From contig JBCCGK010000001.1 in assembly GCA_039029315.1 (NCBI GenBank), positions 189,512-253,511 on the forward strand: DNA of 64,000 nt. Reading direction: 5' to 3'. This stretch comes from JBCCCJ01 sp039029315 (GTDB taxonomy: Bacteria > Bacteroidota > Bacteroidia > J057). A model generated the notes under the pieces. The model ran no database searches. It was given only the letters and a program-made list of their open reading frames with translations, and was not told the DNA's origin. Positions 43,415-52,436 of this stretch are shown in pieces. Position 1 is the stretch's first letter; every line of letters starts with the position of its first letter. The translations under genes and the position numbers were made by a program.

Positions 43415-44002
43415 CTAGAAATAGTGCTTGGGGTTTACTCGCACACCATCTCTGATCACTTCATAGTGTAGGTGAGGATTGGTACTCCGTCCAGTGCTAC
43501 CTACAAATCCAATGGTGTCTCCTTCTTCGACTATGTCTCCGAGGGCCACATGCATTTTGGATAAGTGTGCATAGAGCGTACAATAGATTTCATCGTGCTC
43601 CAACACGATATACTTTCCATATCCACTTTGATCGGAACCATTGATGCACTTGCCCACTTTGCCAGTCGCAGTGGCCAGGACAGGGGTGCCAGATGGAGCT
43701 GGGAAATCAATGCCTGTATGCATCTTCTCCACGTGAAGAATCGGATGCACGCGCATACCAAAAACACTCCCCAATGGAAAGCCCTCAGGAACGGGGCGAC
43801 TTGCAGGAATGATATCTATATCAAAAGGATCAATGGTTCGTAGGTGGGCCTGATGTATCTTTAAAGATGTTGGTTGAGCAAGAGAAGATATTTGGTCATC
43901 AGGTTGAATGGGGAGGACCACATCGAAGGTGGTTCCATTTGTGAGTAGCAATACCACAAAAGCTGTGGCGAATACTGCTGCACCTGTTAAGATTTTTTTC
44001 AT
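43415..44002 (-). CDS. M23 family metallopeptidase (endopeptidase), exported
   Basis: 195 residues with an N-terminal hydrophobic segment (A-A-V-F-A-T-A-F-V-V-L-L). The LytM/M23 domain is in the C-terminal ~130 residues: M-R-V-H-P-I, Zn ligands in M-H-T-G-I-D-F-P-A-P, Y-A-H-L-S-K-M and P-H-L-H-Y-E. These enzymes cut peptidoglycan cross-bridges or act as activators of amidases. It is short for the family and lacks coiled coils. It converges with the isocitrate-dehydrogenase-like gene 21 bp away. Confidence 0.92.
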   Translation of the reverse strand: MKKILTGAAVFATAFVVLLLTNGTTFDVVLPIQPDDQISSLAQPTSLKIHQAHLRTIDPFDIDIIPASRPVPEGFPLGSVFGMRVHPILHVEKMHTGIDFPAPSGTPVLATATGKVGKCINGSDQSGYGKYIVLEHDEIYCTLYAHLSKMHVALGDIVEEGDTIGFVGSTGRSTNPHLHYEVIRDGVRVNPKHYF

Positions 44003-44453
44003 AGGTTTTTGCTTAACATCTCAAGGATTGATCGAAAAGAACGAGACGAGATAAGCGTCTGAAAAAAAGGGGATGTATCGTTGTTTTAAAAAATTAGCCT
44101 TGATCAAACCTTTTATGGAGGCAAAGTAAATCAATAATTTCAATCTCGAGATGTTTATGTGAGTAAATCAGAAAAATTGCTGCGCATTTGGTCGAAATCT
44201 CTGTGTGTAATGTGTTTCTTTTTAGACGGATATCGATATCCTTTATCAATGCTTATCTGTGTTTTGCCCTTAAATGGACGATTATTGCGGATTTATTCCA
44301 TTTCCATGTGTTGGATTGTTGAAGATCTTGAATAGATACTTTTGGACCAAATACTTTGTTTTTCATAGAAATGACATAGATTTTAAACAAAACCCACCTA
44401 TATACGATGTAAGATTCGAAAAGGTTTTGTACGAAAAGTTGAAAAACAAAAAA

Positions 44454-44479
44454 GGTTTGTCATGGTACCATGACAAACC
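44454..44479. repeat. 26-bp perfect palindrome
   Basis: GGTTTGTCATGGT followed directly by its reverse complement. It is flanked by A-rich runs on the left and CCCAAAAAC on the right. It could be a terminator-like hairpin or a protein-binding site. Confidence 0.7.
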
Positions 44480-44730
44480 CCAAAAACAGTTCTGAGATGA
44501 GTGCGCACTGTCAATGTGCACATAAGTTATTTTTCTCAAGCACTTAGACAAGAGTCAATTTGGGAAAATGGTTACAAGGATCATTGTGCTGTTTTTGGAT
44601 AAGAGAGTTATAATTCATTGATAGTGAGTAAATTGTAATTATTGCTGCTCTCTCGAAACTAGCCGAATTCTTGTCTGTAAGAATCCGTTTTTTGCAAGAA
44701 TGAACACAAGATGCCTGTTCACCCCTCCAC

Positions 44731-44761
44731 AAAAAAACCGATCCAGCAAACGCTGGATCGG
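44731..44761 (-). terminator. Intrinsic terminator of the DUF4870 gene
   Basis: A 10-bp stem (CCGATCCAGC and its complement) with a 4-base loop. On the minus strand it is followed by seven T. It lies 31 bases after the stop at 44793. Confidence 0.88.
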
Positions 44762-44792
44762 GTGAAGTATGTATATTAGGAATCGTTTAATC

Positions 44793-45290
44793 CTATTTGA
44801 TCAAGTTAAGGGTAAATGGGTATTTATAGGGCTGACCATTTTGAGCTTTGATGGCATTCATAATTGTGAAAACTACAGAAATAATTCCCAAAGCGATCAT
44901 GGTAAACACACCCACCACGATAAAAATCAGCGGAATAGAGATCAGCATGTAGATCAACATAGACAATTGGAAATTCAGGGCAGCTTTCGCATGTGGGACA
45001 ACGGCTGGTATCTGCTCTTTTTTGGCTTGCCAGACAATTAATGGCCCCAGGATACTTCCAAATGGAATAACAAAAGATGCCAGTGCACTCAGGTGTGCAA
45101 GTAAGAACCAGGACTTTTCATCCTGTGTTGGTGGCGTGATTGGCTGAGTGTCCAAGCTAGATTCTGACAGGGTCTCAATGTCCCCTTCAGGAAGTTCTTC
45201 TTCCAGAAACTCATCGGCCATTGCTGAATCATCAAAAATGGCATCAGACATTTCTTCAAATTTGTTGCTGTATGAGTTATTCTCGTCCAT
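44793..45290 (-). CDS. DUF4870 (Tic20-like) membrane protein
   Basis: 165 residues from the ATG at 45290 (M-D-E-N-N-S-Y-S-N). The N-terminal ~65 residues are acidic. The rest is the DUF4870 membrane domain: W-F-L-L-A-H-L-S-A-L-A near 73, L-G-P-L-I-V-W, H-A-K-A-A-L-N-F-Q-L-S and a C-terminal Y-P-F-T-L-N-L-I. Three to four helices are expected. The role is unknown. It diverges from the glycosyltransferase gene, and an intrinsic terminator follows. Confidence 0.9.
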   Translation of the reverse strand: MDENNSYSNKFEEMSDAIFDDSAMADEFLEEELPEGDIETLSESSLDTQPITPPTQDEKSWFLLAHLSALASFVIPFGSILGPLIVWQAKKEQIPAVVPHAKAALNFQLSMLIYMLISIPLIFIVVGVFTMIALGIISVVFTIMNAIKAQNGQPYKYPFTLNLIK

Positions 45291-45377
45291 GAGATTGAGT
45301 TTATGTGAATTGCAAATGAATTGTTGGTACAAATATTGACGAGAAATTCGGCTTTGGGTTGGAAAAATGCAACAGGA

Positions 45378-46532
45378 ATGCCATATTTTTCTGCATCCTT
45401 ATCAACAATATCTGTGAAACTCCTACTAGTCGAGCCATTTTTTACTGGGTCCCATGCAAATTGGGCAAAGGAATACGCTACTCACAGTCGCCACGAGATT
45501 CAGATCTTGTCGCTTCCCGGTAGACATTGGAAGTGGCGGATGCATGGTGCAGCAATCAGTCTGGCACGACAGTTTCTGACCTTGACAGACATGCCGGACC
45601 TGATTCTGGCAACTGATATGCTGGACTTGGGGGTATTCCTTGGGTTGCTCAGACATCGGATCAGCGATATTCCGATTGTGCTATACTTTCATGAAAATCA
45701 ATTGACATATCCCTGGTCTCCTGTCGATCAGGACCCTGGTCTGAATCGGGATCGGCACTATGCCTTTATCAATTATACCAGTGCGTTGGCAGCGGATCAT
45801 GTATGCTTTAATTCTCACTTTCATCAACAGGCTTTTTTGGAAGCCTTGCCTGGATTTCTACAGGCATTCCCGGATCATCAGGAAATAGATCTGGTCCATA
45901 GCATTGAGCAAAAAAGTCAGGTCCTTCCATTGGGCTTAAATTTGAAAGCATTGGATGCCGCTCGATCGACCGTACCTGCCTCAAAGAAGCAAGCACCGCT
46001 CATTCTTTGGAATCATCGCTGGGAGTACGACAAAAACCCCGAAACATTTTTTGCCATTCTTCAAAAACTCTCGCGAGAAGGATTCGCCTTTCGGTTAGCT
46101 GTGGTAGGAGAGTCATTTGGCAGGCGACCGGCCATATTTTCCAAGGCAAAAAAAGACCTGCATCAACACATAGTCCACTGGGGGTATATGGAGGATGGTG
46201 AGACATATGCCCGACTGTTATGGGAAGCAGATATTTTACCTGGTACTGCCAAACATGATTTTTTTGGTGTGAGCGTTGTGCAGGCGATTTATTGTGAGTG
46301 TTATCCCTTGTTGCCACACCGCTTGGCCTATCCTTCCCATATCCCAAATCCGCTTCATGACCAGCACCTGTATGCAGATGATGCCATGCTGATGGCCCAG
46401 TTGAAACAGGTGCTCAGACAAGACAAGATTTTACCCAGTCCCATGTTGAAAAAGCATATAAAGCAGTATGATTGGTCTCATCTGGTCCATGAATACGATG
46501 AGCTTTGGGAAGGGATTTGTTCAACTCATTGA
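45378..46532 (+). CDS. tRNA-queuosine mannosyltransferase-like glycosyltransferase (DUF3524)
   Basis: 384 residues from the ATG at 45378. A GTG at 45414, giving M-K-L-L-L-V-E-P-F-F-T-G-S-H, may be the true start because the family begins there. Marks: E-P-F-F-T-G-S-H, L-P-G-R-H-W-K-W-R-M-H-G-A, Y-F-H-E-N-Q-L-T-Y-P and N-H-R-W-E-Y-D-K-N-P-E. These match the DUF3524/GTDC1 family; in animals its member adds mannose to queuosine in tRNA-Asp. The C-terminal half is a GT-B donor domain (G-V-S-V-V-Q-A-I-Y-C-E). The bacterial substrate is not proven. Confidence 0.83.
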   Translation: MPYFSASLSTISVKLLLVEPFFTGSHANWAKEYATHSRHEIQILSLPGRHWKWRMHGAAISLARQFLTLTDMPDLILATDMLDLGVFLGLLRHRISDIPIVLYFHENQLTYPWSPVDQDPGLNRDRHYAFINYTSALAADHVCFNSHFHQQAFLEALPGFLQAFPDHQEIDLVHSIEQKSQVLPLGLNLKALDAARSTVPASKKQAPLILWNHRWEYDKNPETFFAILQKLSREGFAFRLAVVGESFGRRPAIFSKAKKDLHQHIVHWGYMEDGETYARLLWEADILPGTAKHDFFGVSVVQAIYCECYPLLPHRLAYPSHIPNPLHDQHLYADDAMLMAQLKQVLRQDKILPSPMLKKHIKQYDWSHLVHEYDELWEGICSTH

Positions 46533-46630
46533 CATCAAGGTTGGCAATCCAGCTTCCTGCATTGTACTTTTGCTATCCCTGCGATCCATTGTGTGATCTT
46601 TCTATGTTCTAACAAGTCTTCCCTTCTCCC

Positions 46631-47452
46631 ATGAAACGTGTCAAAGACTGGTTTTTTCACATTCTTTCTGTCTCCGACAATGGTGTAAAGGATCTTAGCG
46701 GCAAGTTTGACGCCTTTTTGTTAATCGTCATTGTCCTGAATGTTGTTGCCATTGTACTGGAATCTGTCGCAAGTCTCTATGCCGAATACAAATGGTGGTT
46801 CATCTGGTTTGAATACTTCTCCGTTGCCTTCTTCACCCTGGAGTATGTATTGAGAGTATGGTCTATCACTTCTGATGCCGCTTACCGCCATCCCGTCACA
46901 GGACGGATTCGCTTCATGTTGAGTCCAATGGCAATCATTGATTTGTTGGCCATTATTCCGTTTTATATTGCGGCCTTGGGATTTGATCTGCGTTTCGTTC
47001 GGGTATTGAGGGTGTTTCGCTTGTTCAGGATGTTCAAGATTGTCCGGTATATCTCGGCACTTCGCATCATTCGCAATGTATTTCGGGCGAAAAAAGAAGA
47101 ACTGGTCATCAGCCTGGTCTTTATCCTCTTCATCCTGTTGATTGTGTCTTGCATCATGTTTTATATTGAGAAGGATGAACCCAATAGCGCATTTACCTCT
47201 ATTCCTGTTACGATGTGGTGGGGAGTTGCTACACTGACAACGGTTGGCTATGGAGACATCTATCCCCTGACACCCATGGGACGCTTTTTGGGAGGAATCA
47301 TTGCGATTTTGGGAATAGGCTTGTTCGCATTGCCGACGGGCATTCTGGCTGCAGGATGTGCAGATGAGATCAGTCGAACGCGAGAAGCTGAGAAAGAGGG
47401 AATTTGTCCGCACTGCGGCCAGCCATTGCCACATGAGGAGGAAGGGAATTAA
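46631..47452 (+). CDS. Voltage-gated-type potassium channel
   Basis: 273 residues with six membrane segments. S4 is visible as R-F-V-R-V-L-R-V-F-R-L-F-R-M-F-K-I-V-R (Arg at every third place). The selectivity filter is T-T-V-G-Y-G-D-I-Y-P. The C-terminus carries a C-P-H-C-G motif, a possible zinc hook for assembly. It should act as a tetramer in the inner membrane and let K+ pass on depolarisation. No RCK domain is present. Confidence 0.95.
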   Translation: MKRVKDWFFHILSVSDNGVKDLSGKFDAFLLIVIVLNVVAIVLESVASLYAEYKWWFIWFEYFSVAFFTLEYVLRVWSITSDAAYRHPVTGRIRFMLSPMAIIDLLAIIPFYIAALGFDLRFVRVLRVFRLFRMFKIVRYISALRIIRNVFRAKKEELVISLVFILFILLIVSCIMFYIEKDEPNSAFTSIPVTMWWGVATLTTVGYGDIYPLTPMGRFLGGIIAILGIGLFALPTGILAAGCADEISRTREAEKEGICPHCGQPLPHEEEGN

Positions 47453-47779
47453 TACTACTTTGATAGCTTAAATTTTGACTCTTATTTATCTGCTGTTCTA
47501 CTTTTTGCTTGACCAAAAAGTAGCAAAAACTCAATCCCCGATTCTCGGGATTTCACTTCGTTCAACACAACCAACCAAAGCCACCACCATCTGCCGTCCT
47601 CCTCGTCCCGATGTGTCGGGATGCACCCCAACCCACTCAAGACCTAAAGGGACCAAGTAGGAGTAAGTATTAGAGCAAAATGAATACGGTACTATTGTCC
47701 TGAATCAATTCGCTGACGACCAATGCCTTATTCCCCCTAGACCTCAATACTCCATATCTACACCATTTTGCTTGACCAC
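47453..47779. other. Intergenic region with three small inverted repeats
   Basis: 327 bp without a gene. TACTTTTT/AAAAAGTA (47499-47522), CCCGA/TCGGG (47537-47549) and TCCCGA/TCGGGA (47606-47621) lie close together. The text around the first (C-T-T-T-T-T-G-C-T-T-G-A-C-C-A-A-A-A-A-G) resembles a dispersed extragenic repeat common in Bacteroidota. Confidence 0.5.
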
Positions 47780-49309
47780 TTACAAGGCTTTATCTTTCCA
47801 CTCCTGTACTCCTTTGGTTTCCTTGCCAAAACTGATTCCGATCAGGCGAATCGCTCTGACATCATGGCGATAGGGTTCAGCATAGGCTTTGGCCCGAATT
47901 TGTTCTATTGCGACCTCTGCTGGATGTCCTACTTTGAATTCCATCACATAGATGACCGTCTCCGTTTTGACAACAGCATCTACATATCCTTCCCCTACAG
48001 CTACTTCTGAGTCAATATAGAAGCCCATCAAACTGAGAGAGGTGTATAGGACGGAATGATAAGCCGCTTCTGATTTTTGTCTGAAAATTTTCTCGGGAAT
48101 AGAAGCATAGAGACTGTTCAAAATCGAGATGAACAGGGGAATATCTTGTTTGTTAATCGCTTTGGTGAGCTTGAGTACCATCGGGGCAGCATCACCACGA
48201 CCACGATGGGTATAGGCCCCAATGAGATATTGGAGGAGGGAATCCTTGACCTCCTTATTGGGGTATCCAAGCTCATATATGTTATAGGCAACTTGACTTT
48301 TGATTGTGAGATATCCTGTCTGGAAGAGAAGACTTCTGTAGTCAGGATTTTCTATATCAAAAAAATCCAATTGTGTGTTGCCAACGTCCAATTCGTCCAA
48401 TTGAAAGTACCAACCTTTCTGAAGAACCTTGATCAAAAAGGTTGGTTTGCCAGTAGAAAACCAGAAGTTCTGGAATGTGCCCTTGCTAAAAAAATTGAGA
48501 ATGGAAAAAGGGTTGTACATCCTGTCAGGACCAGTCCAGGAATATCCATTGTACCAGTCCCGGATTTGGGTAAGGAGGTCGGCTTGGGAGATAGATAACT
48601 GAGTAGCCAGCTTGTCTATCCGATCTTCAAAATAGGTTTCGAGTTCCTCTTGGGTATATCCACCAATTGCCCCATAGTTCGGATCAATGGTGATGTCCAG
48701 TAAATTATTTAGATCAGAGAAAATCGAAACTTTACTAAATTTTGAGATCCCTGTAATGAACACAAACTGCAAATAAGGATCGGCATCCTTGATCACCGAA
48801 TAGAAGCTTCGAAGAACTTCCTTGTTTTGATGCGCAATGTCCGGTTGATCAATAAAGTCTATGATTGGTTTGTCATATTCATCAATCAGCAAGACTGCTT
48901 TTTTTTCTCCCAATTGGTGAAGAAGATCTCGAAACCGTTCCTTTACACTCTGACCGCCTACTTCTATCCCAAAATCTTCGCCAATGGAGTGGATGCGTTC
49001 TTCTAGCACAACCGCCAATCCCCGTGTTTTATAATCGAGATCATTAAAGGAAAGATGAATGACTGGATGTGTTTGAGTCCAATCATACTGCTCAGATATC
49101 CATAGTCCTTCAAATAAGGATTGGTTTCCCAGAAATAACTCTCTCAATGTGCTCATCAAGAGGGATTTTCCGAATCTTCTTGGACGAGAAAGAAAATAGT
49201 ACTGCCCCGATTCCAACAACTGGTGGATCAAATGAGTTTTGTCCACATAGAGAAATCCCTCTTCGCGGAGTTTTTTAAAATCCTGTATGCCTATAGGAAG
49301 CTTAAGCAT
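47780..49309 (-). CDS. AAA-ATPase-like / PD-(D/E)XK nuclease family protein (DUF1703)
   Basis: 509 residues. The N-terminal ATPase-like domain shows L-P-I-G-I-Q-D-F, Y-V-D-K-T-x-L-I-x-x-L, P-R-R-F-G-K-S-L-L (Walker A) and L-L-I-D-E-Y-D-K-P (Walker B). The C-terminal PD-(D/E)XK domain (about 440-500) shows G-Y-V-D-A-V-V with E-F-K, matching D-(~15)-E-x-K. The family is very abundant in Bacteroidota and thought to move between genomes; its function is not established. Flanking inverted repeats on the 47.5-kb side fit with mobility, but no ends or duplications can be shown. Confidence 0.92.
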   Translation of the reverse strand: MLKLPIGIQDFKKLREEGFLYVDKTHLIHQLLESGQYYFLSRPRRFGKSLLMSTLRELFLGNQSLFEGLWISEQYDWTQTHPVIHLSFNDLDYKTRGLAVVLEERIHSIGEDFGIEVGGQSVKERFRDLLHQLGEKKAVLLIDEYDKPIIDFIDQPDIAHQNKEVLRSFYSVIKDADPYLQFVFITGISKFSKVSIFSDLNNLLDITIDPNYGAIGGYTQEELETYFEDRIDKLATQLSISQADLLTQIRDWYNGYSWTGPDRMYNPFSILNFFSKGTFQNFWFSTGKPTFLIKVLQKGWYFQLDELDVGNTQLDFFDIENPDYRSLLFQTGYLTIKSQVAYNIYELGYPNKEVKDSLLQYLIGAYTHRGRGDAAPMVLKLTKAINKQDIPLFISILNSLYASIPEKIFRQKSEAAYHSVLYTSLSLMGFYIDSEVAVGEGYVDAVVKTETVIYVMEFKVGHPAEVAIEQIRAKAYAEPYRHDVRAIRLIGISFGKETKGVQEWKDKAL

Positions 49310-49375
49310 ACTGCAAGATAGGCAAAATGTGGAATTTCAGCCTGTTGTTTGTCTTTTGAAAAAAAAGCAGCCACC

Positions 49376-49987
49376 ATGAAATTCCTCCTCAAACGCAAGA
49401 CAGCTCACACATATTCTCTCCTGGGCAAAACAGTCAAAAAGCGTAAGGGGATTTCGATTGATCGGGTTCTATTGGGACATAGTTCGAATGTGATCCTTCT
49501 CATGGGATCATTGATGTTCTGCTTATGCTATGAACAATCCTTGTACGCATGGCGGATGATCGAGATCGTATTCCCTCCCGCGGATTGTGGGTTGTCTTCC
49601 GATATGCCATATACCGTTTCCAAAACAGGCTATGGCGAGATCAACATAATTGGGGATAAGGATGGCGTCTATTATTACCATACCAGAGAGGCTGCTCTCA
49701 TTCCTGATGTTGCCAAAGAAGGATGTGTCGAGGATCTGAGGACGGGATTGACAGAAAGGTGTTTGATTCGTACAGACTTGAAGGGATTGTCCTATTTGAT
49801 TCAATATCGTCTGAAGGAACTTGGAGAAAGGAACCTTATCTGCACATTCGGCTTCATGAAGCGTGCCACTTTCAGGGAGATTGTCTCCCTCCTGGATCTC
49901 ATGAGGGAATTTCGTGTCGCGAGGTATTTGTGGCGAGACCTGACTGAGGAAGAACTGCTCGCTGTCCAAGCCAAATCATTCGACTAA
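49376..49987 (+). CDS. Single-pass membrane protein, ExbD/TolR-like, paralogue A
   Basis: 203 residues from the ATG at 49376, which aligns with the paralogue's start. A basic N-terminus (about 1-30) is followed by one membrane helix (about 34-58; N-V-I-L-L-M-G-S-L-M-F-C-L) and a periplasmic domain rich in Cys and charged residues. The order of domains (basic tail, helix, small periplasmic domain ending in D-L-T-E-E-E-L) resembles ExbD/TolR, but the critical membrane Asp is not clear, so I call it only ExbD-like. It is about 50% identical over the core with the gene on the other side of truB. Confidence 0.7.
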   Translation: MKFLLKRKTAHTYSLLGKTVKKRKGISIDRVLLGHSSNVILLMGSLMFCLCYEQSLYAWRMIEIVFPPADCGLSSDMPYTVSKTGYGEINIIGDKDGVYYYHTREAALIPDVAKEGCVEDLRTGLTERCLIRTDLKGLSYLIQYRLKELGERNLICTFGFMKRATFREIVSLLDLMREFRVARYLWRDLTEEELLAVQAKSFD

Positions 49988-50079
49988 TTCTTTTCCTTTC
50001 TCCCGACTCATTGTTGAAAGTTTTGCCCACAAAATACGCGAAGTTCGTACCTTCGAATTCTGAAACCCGTACAATTCTC

Positions 50080-50751
50080 ATGGATTTCCTCGCAGGACAA
50101 ACACTCTTATTCAACAAACCCAAAGGCTGGACCTCTTTTGATGTGGTTCGAAAAGTTCGCAATCATATTCGCATCAAGAAAGTAGGACACGCTGGCACCC
50201 TGGACCCACTGGCCACAGGTTTACTGATTCTCTGCACGGGAAGACACACGAAGACCATCAATCAGATCCAGGAATTGGAGAAAGAATATGACGTCATCTT
50301 CAAACTAGGTGCAACGACCCCTTCCTATGATGCGGAGTTCCCGGAAGAGAATGTCAAGGATTCTTCTCATATTTTGGCGGGAGATGTCCGGCAGGCAATG
50401 CAGACCTTCTCTGGTGAGATTGAGCAGGTTCCCCCCATTTTCTCAGCAGTCAAGGTAGATGGTCAGCGCGCTTACAAGGCGGCTCGGAAGGGCAAAGACA
50501 TTCAACTAAAAAGTCGCAGGGTCCACATTTATGAATTCTCTCTCTTGGAGAGTGAACATCCTGCGGGCATCTTTGAGGCAACAGTCAGGTGTAGCAAAGG
50601 CACCTACATCCGATCTCTGGTTCATGATTTGGGGCAAGCTCTCGGTGTTGGCTCCTATATTCGGGAACTCAAGCGTACTCGGATCGGACATCACCATCTT
50701 AAAGATGCCTGGGAGATTGATGCTTTTGTGGAGAGTCTGGAAGGAGAATAG
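50080..50751 (+). CDS. truB: tRNA pseudouridine-55 synthase
   Basis: 223 residues from the ATG at 50080. N-K-P-K-G-W-T-S-F-D-V-V and G-H-A-G-T-L-D-P-L-A-T-G-L-L carry the catalytic Asp42. C-T-G-R-H-T-K and C-S-K-G-T-Y-I-R-S-L-V-H-D-L-G follow. It isomerises U55 in the T-loop of tRNA. It ends after the catalytic domain with no PUA domain, which is common in Bacteroidota. It lies between two paralogous membrane-protein genes; an operon with them is possible (92 and 84 bp gaps). Confidence 0.97.
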   Translation: MDFLAGQTLLFNKPKGWTSFDVVRKVRNHIRIKKVGHAGTLDPLATGLLILCTGRHTKTINQIQELEKEYDVIFKLGATTPSYDAEFPEENVKDSSHILAGDVRQAMQTFSGEIEQVPPIFSAVKVDGQRAYKAARKGKDIQLKSRRVHIYEFSLLESEHPAGIFEATVRCSKGTYIRSLVHDLGQALGVGSYIRELKRTRIGHHHLKDAWEIDAFVESLEGE

Positions 50752-50835
50752 AAGGGAATCCTTGAATATCTACCCTTAGGTCTCCGGCAGGCATCTTGTG
50801 GAATCTGGGATGCTTGCCCATCTTCATAGGAAACA

Positions 50836-51465
50836 ATGATGAGCTTCCTTCTCAAACACAATACTCCACCCCTATATCTTTTCCCCAACAAGCAGACCAT
50901 CAAACGCAAGGTGATCACCATGGATCGGGTAATGCTCGGACATGGCTTAAACATTCTCTTACTGTTAAGTTCGATCATGTATTTCCTGTACTCTGAACAA
51001 TCTATCTATGCCTGGAGGATGATCGAAGTCGTACGTGCTCCTTTGAACTGCGGATGCCAGGATGATGATCAATCCTATTGTGTGTTTCCTAGGACAGGAT
51101 ATGGAGAAGTCAATATCGTAGGGGATCGAGAAGGTGTGTTTTATTACCATACAAGAGTGTCTCCTCTTATTCCCAAGGGATCATGTGTCCAGGATATCGA
51201 GTCAGGGTTGACAGAGGAGTGCCTGATTCGTACGGATCTTCAGAGCCTTACGTATTTGATTCGATCTCATCAGAAAAAAATTGGAGAAATGGAACTTATA
51301 TGCACGATTAGCTTAACAAAACGTGCAGGTTATAAAGAATTGATTCAACTATTTGATCTGATGTTTTACCTCCATGTCAAAAAATTTCTTTGGCGAGATC
51401 CCACGAAAGAAGAATTGGCAGCAATTCCTCCTATATCGCCTGTATCAGATCCGGCCCATCCATAA
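50836..51465 (+). CDS. Single-pass membrane protein, ExbD/TolR-like, paralogue B
   Basis: 209 residues; the ATG at 50836 is directly followed by another at 50839. Same layout as paralogue A: basic start, one helix (about 38-60; L-N-I-L-L-L-L-S-S-I-M-Y-F-L), shared core E-Q-S-x-Y-A-W-R-M-I-E, G-Y-G-E-x-N-I-x-G-D, C-L-I-R-T-D-L and L-W-R-D-x-T-x-E-E-L. The two are more alike in the periplasmic part than in the N-terminal 30 residues. A terminator follows, belonging to the convergent gene. Confidence 0.7.
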   Translation: MMSFLLKHNTPPLYLFPNKQTIKRKVITMDRVMLGHGLNILLLLSSIMYFLYSEQSIYAWRMIEVVRAPLNCGCQDDDQSYCVFPRTGYGEVNIVGDREGVFYYHTRVSPLIPKGSCVQDIESGLTEECLIRTDLQSLTYLIRSHQKKIGEMELICTISLTKRAGYKELIQLFDLMFYLHVKKFLWRDPTKEELAAIPPISPVSDPAHP

Positions 51466-51494
51466 AAAAGGTGGAAGGATCACTCCTACCACCT
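51463..51494 (-). terminator. Intrinsic terminator between convergent genes
   Basis: An 11-bp stem with one mismatch (AGGTGGAAGGA at 51469-51479, complement at 51484-51494) around TCAC. On the minus strand it is followed by six T, so it ends transcripts of the coiled-coil gene at 51522. Confidence 0.82.
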
Positions 51495-51521
51495 AGGGAT
51501 ATCTTATATGGCCAGAGAGGA

Positions 51522-52436
51522 CTATTCTTTTAATGGTCCGCTGAATTCACCTCCTTCAAAAGAAGAATCTCCTTCAAAATCATCCACAATGCCAGGATAA
51601 AACTCTGATTGCATCAGATTTTCGATTTCTTCCATGGTCTGTTGTGTTTGTTCTGTTTCGAACAAGAGGTTGTCAATCATCAGATCTTCACGCTCTGTAT
51701 TCTGAAGCGTCATGGGTTGGTCCTTGATGTACTCTACCATCTCTTCGATGGTCTGCAATTGTTCTTCAATGACATCCCGGTTCTCTCGGACCTTATAATA
51801 GTTGTCCATCCGCATTTCCAACAATTTCAGGCGCTTTTCCTTGATTTTTTTCAATCGAGGACTCGCATTTTTTAATTCCTGATTCAGTCGGTCAATTTCC
51901 TGCACAGTCTTTTGGATCGCTGTTTCGTTGGTTAGGGAAGGAAATTTATCCTTGAAGTACAACAGTCGAGCATAGGATACCTCGATTGCATTCATCTTGT
52001 TCAGAAAGCTGTTGACCAATGTGGGAACAGACGTATTGAGCTTCTTGAACCCTTCCCGGACCTCTTTCACACGCTTCCGTAACTTATCAAACCGCTGCTG
52101 GGATTCCAGAGACAATTCATTATAGTAATCAACCAATGTTTTGGTTTTCTGGAACGCCTCAATGTCTTTTTGATATTTCGCATTGATTGCCCGGATAAAT
52201 CGCGGATTTTGACTAATCCAACTCAGGACCATCAATTCAAGGCCTCCTGCCATCAAAATGATGGCTGAGGTAACCAATCCTGGTTCTAAACCAATATTAA
52301 TATTTGGCGCAAGGAAGATCCCCAAGGCAGCAAATGCCGTGATCCCCGCCATAATCGTCAAGTGTACCGGCCAGAAGAACGCCTCTTTCGTGTAGTTTAT
52401 AAACTTCTGTACCCGTGATTTCTTTTTCTTTGCCAA
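51522..52436 (-). CDS. Coiled-coil membrane protein, hypothetical
   Basis: 304 residues. Two membrane helices near the N-terminus (about 22-43 and 55-72) are followed by long charged coiled coils (about 85-270) and an acidic Gly/Glu C-terminus. No catalytic motif. Another coiled-coil membrane protein at 57914 has a similar layout but low identity. It may act as a scaffold; no family is recognised. Confidence 0.8.
   Translation of the reverse strand: MAKKKKSRVQKFINYTKEAFFWPVHLTIMAGITAFAALGIFLAPNINIGLEPGLVTSAIILMAGGLELMVLSWISQNPRFIRAINAKYQKDIEAFQKTKTLVDYYNELSLESQQRFDKLRKRVKEVREGFKKLNTSVPTLVNSFLNKMNAIEVSYARLLYFKDKFPSLTNETAIQKTVQEIDRLNQELKNASPRLKKIKEKRLKLLEMRMDNYYKVRENRDVIEEQLQTIEEMVEYIKDQPMTLQNTEREDLMIDNLLFETEQTQQTMEEIENLMQSEFYPGIVDDFEGDSSFEGGEFSGPLKE

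Larger units (their letters stand above)
44003..44792. other. 790-bp A+T-rich intergenic region with palindromes
   Basis: I find no convincing gene. It holds a 14-bp palindrome GGATATCGATATCC (44228-44241), a 26-bp perfect palindrome at 44454-44479 flanked by A-rich sequence, and the terminator of the DUF4870 gene. A small RNA or an origin-type site cannot be excluded. Confidence 0.55.

Noticed and set aside
44274..44551. Short frames over the 26-bp palindrome
   Set aside because: Both strands give similar short frames because of the palindrome and A/T richness; no support for a gene.
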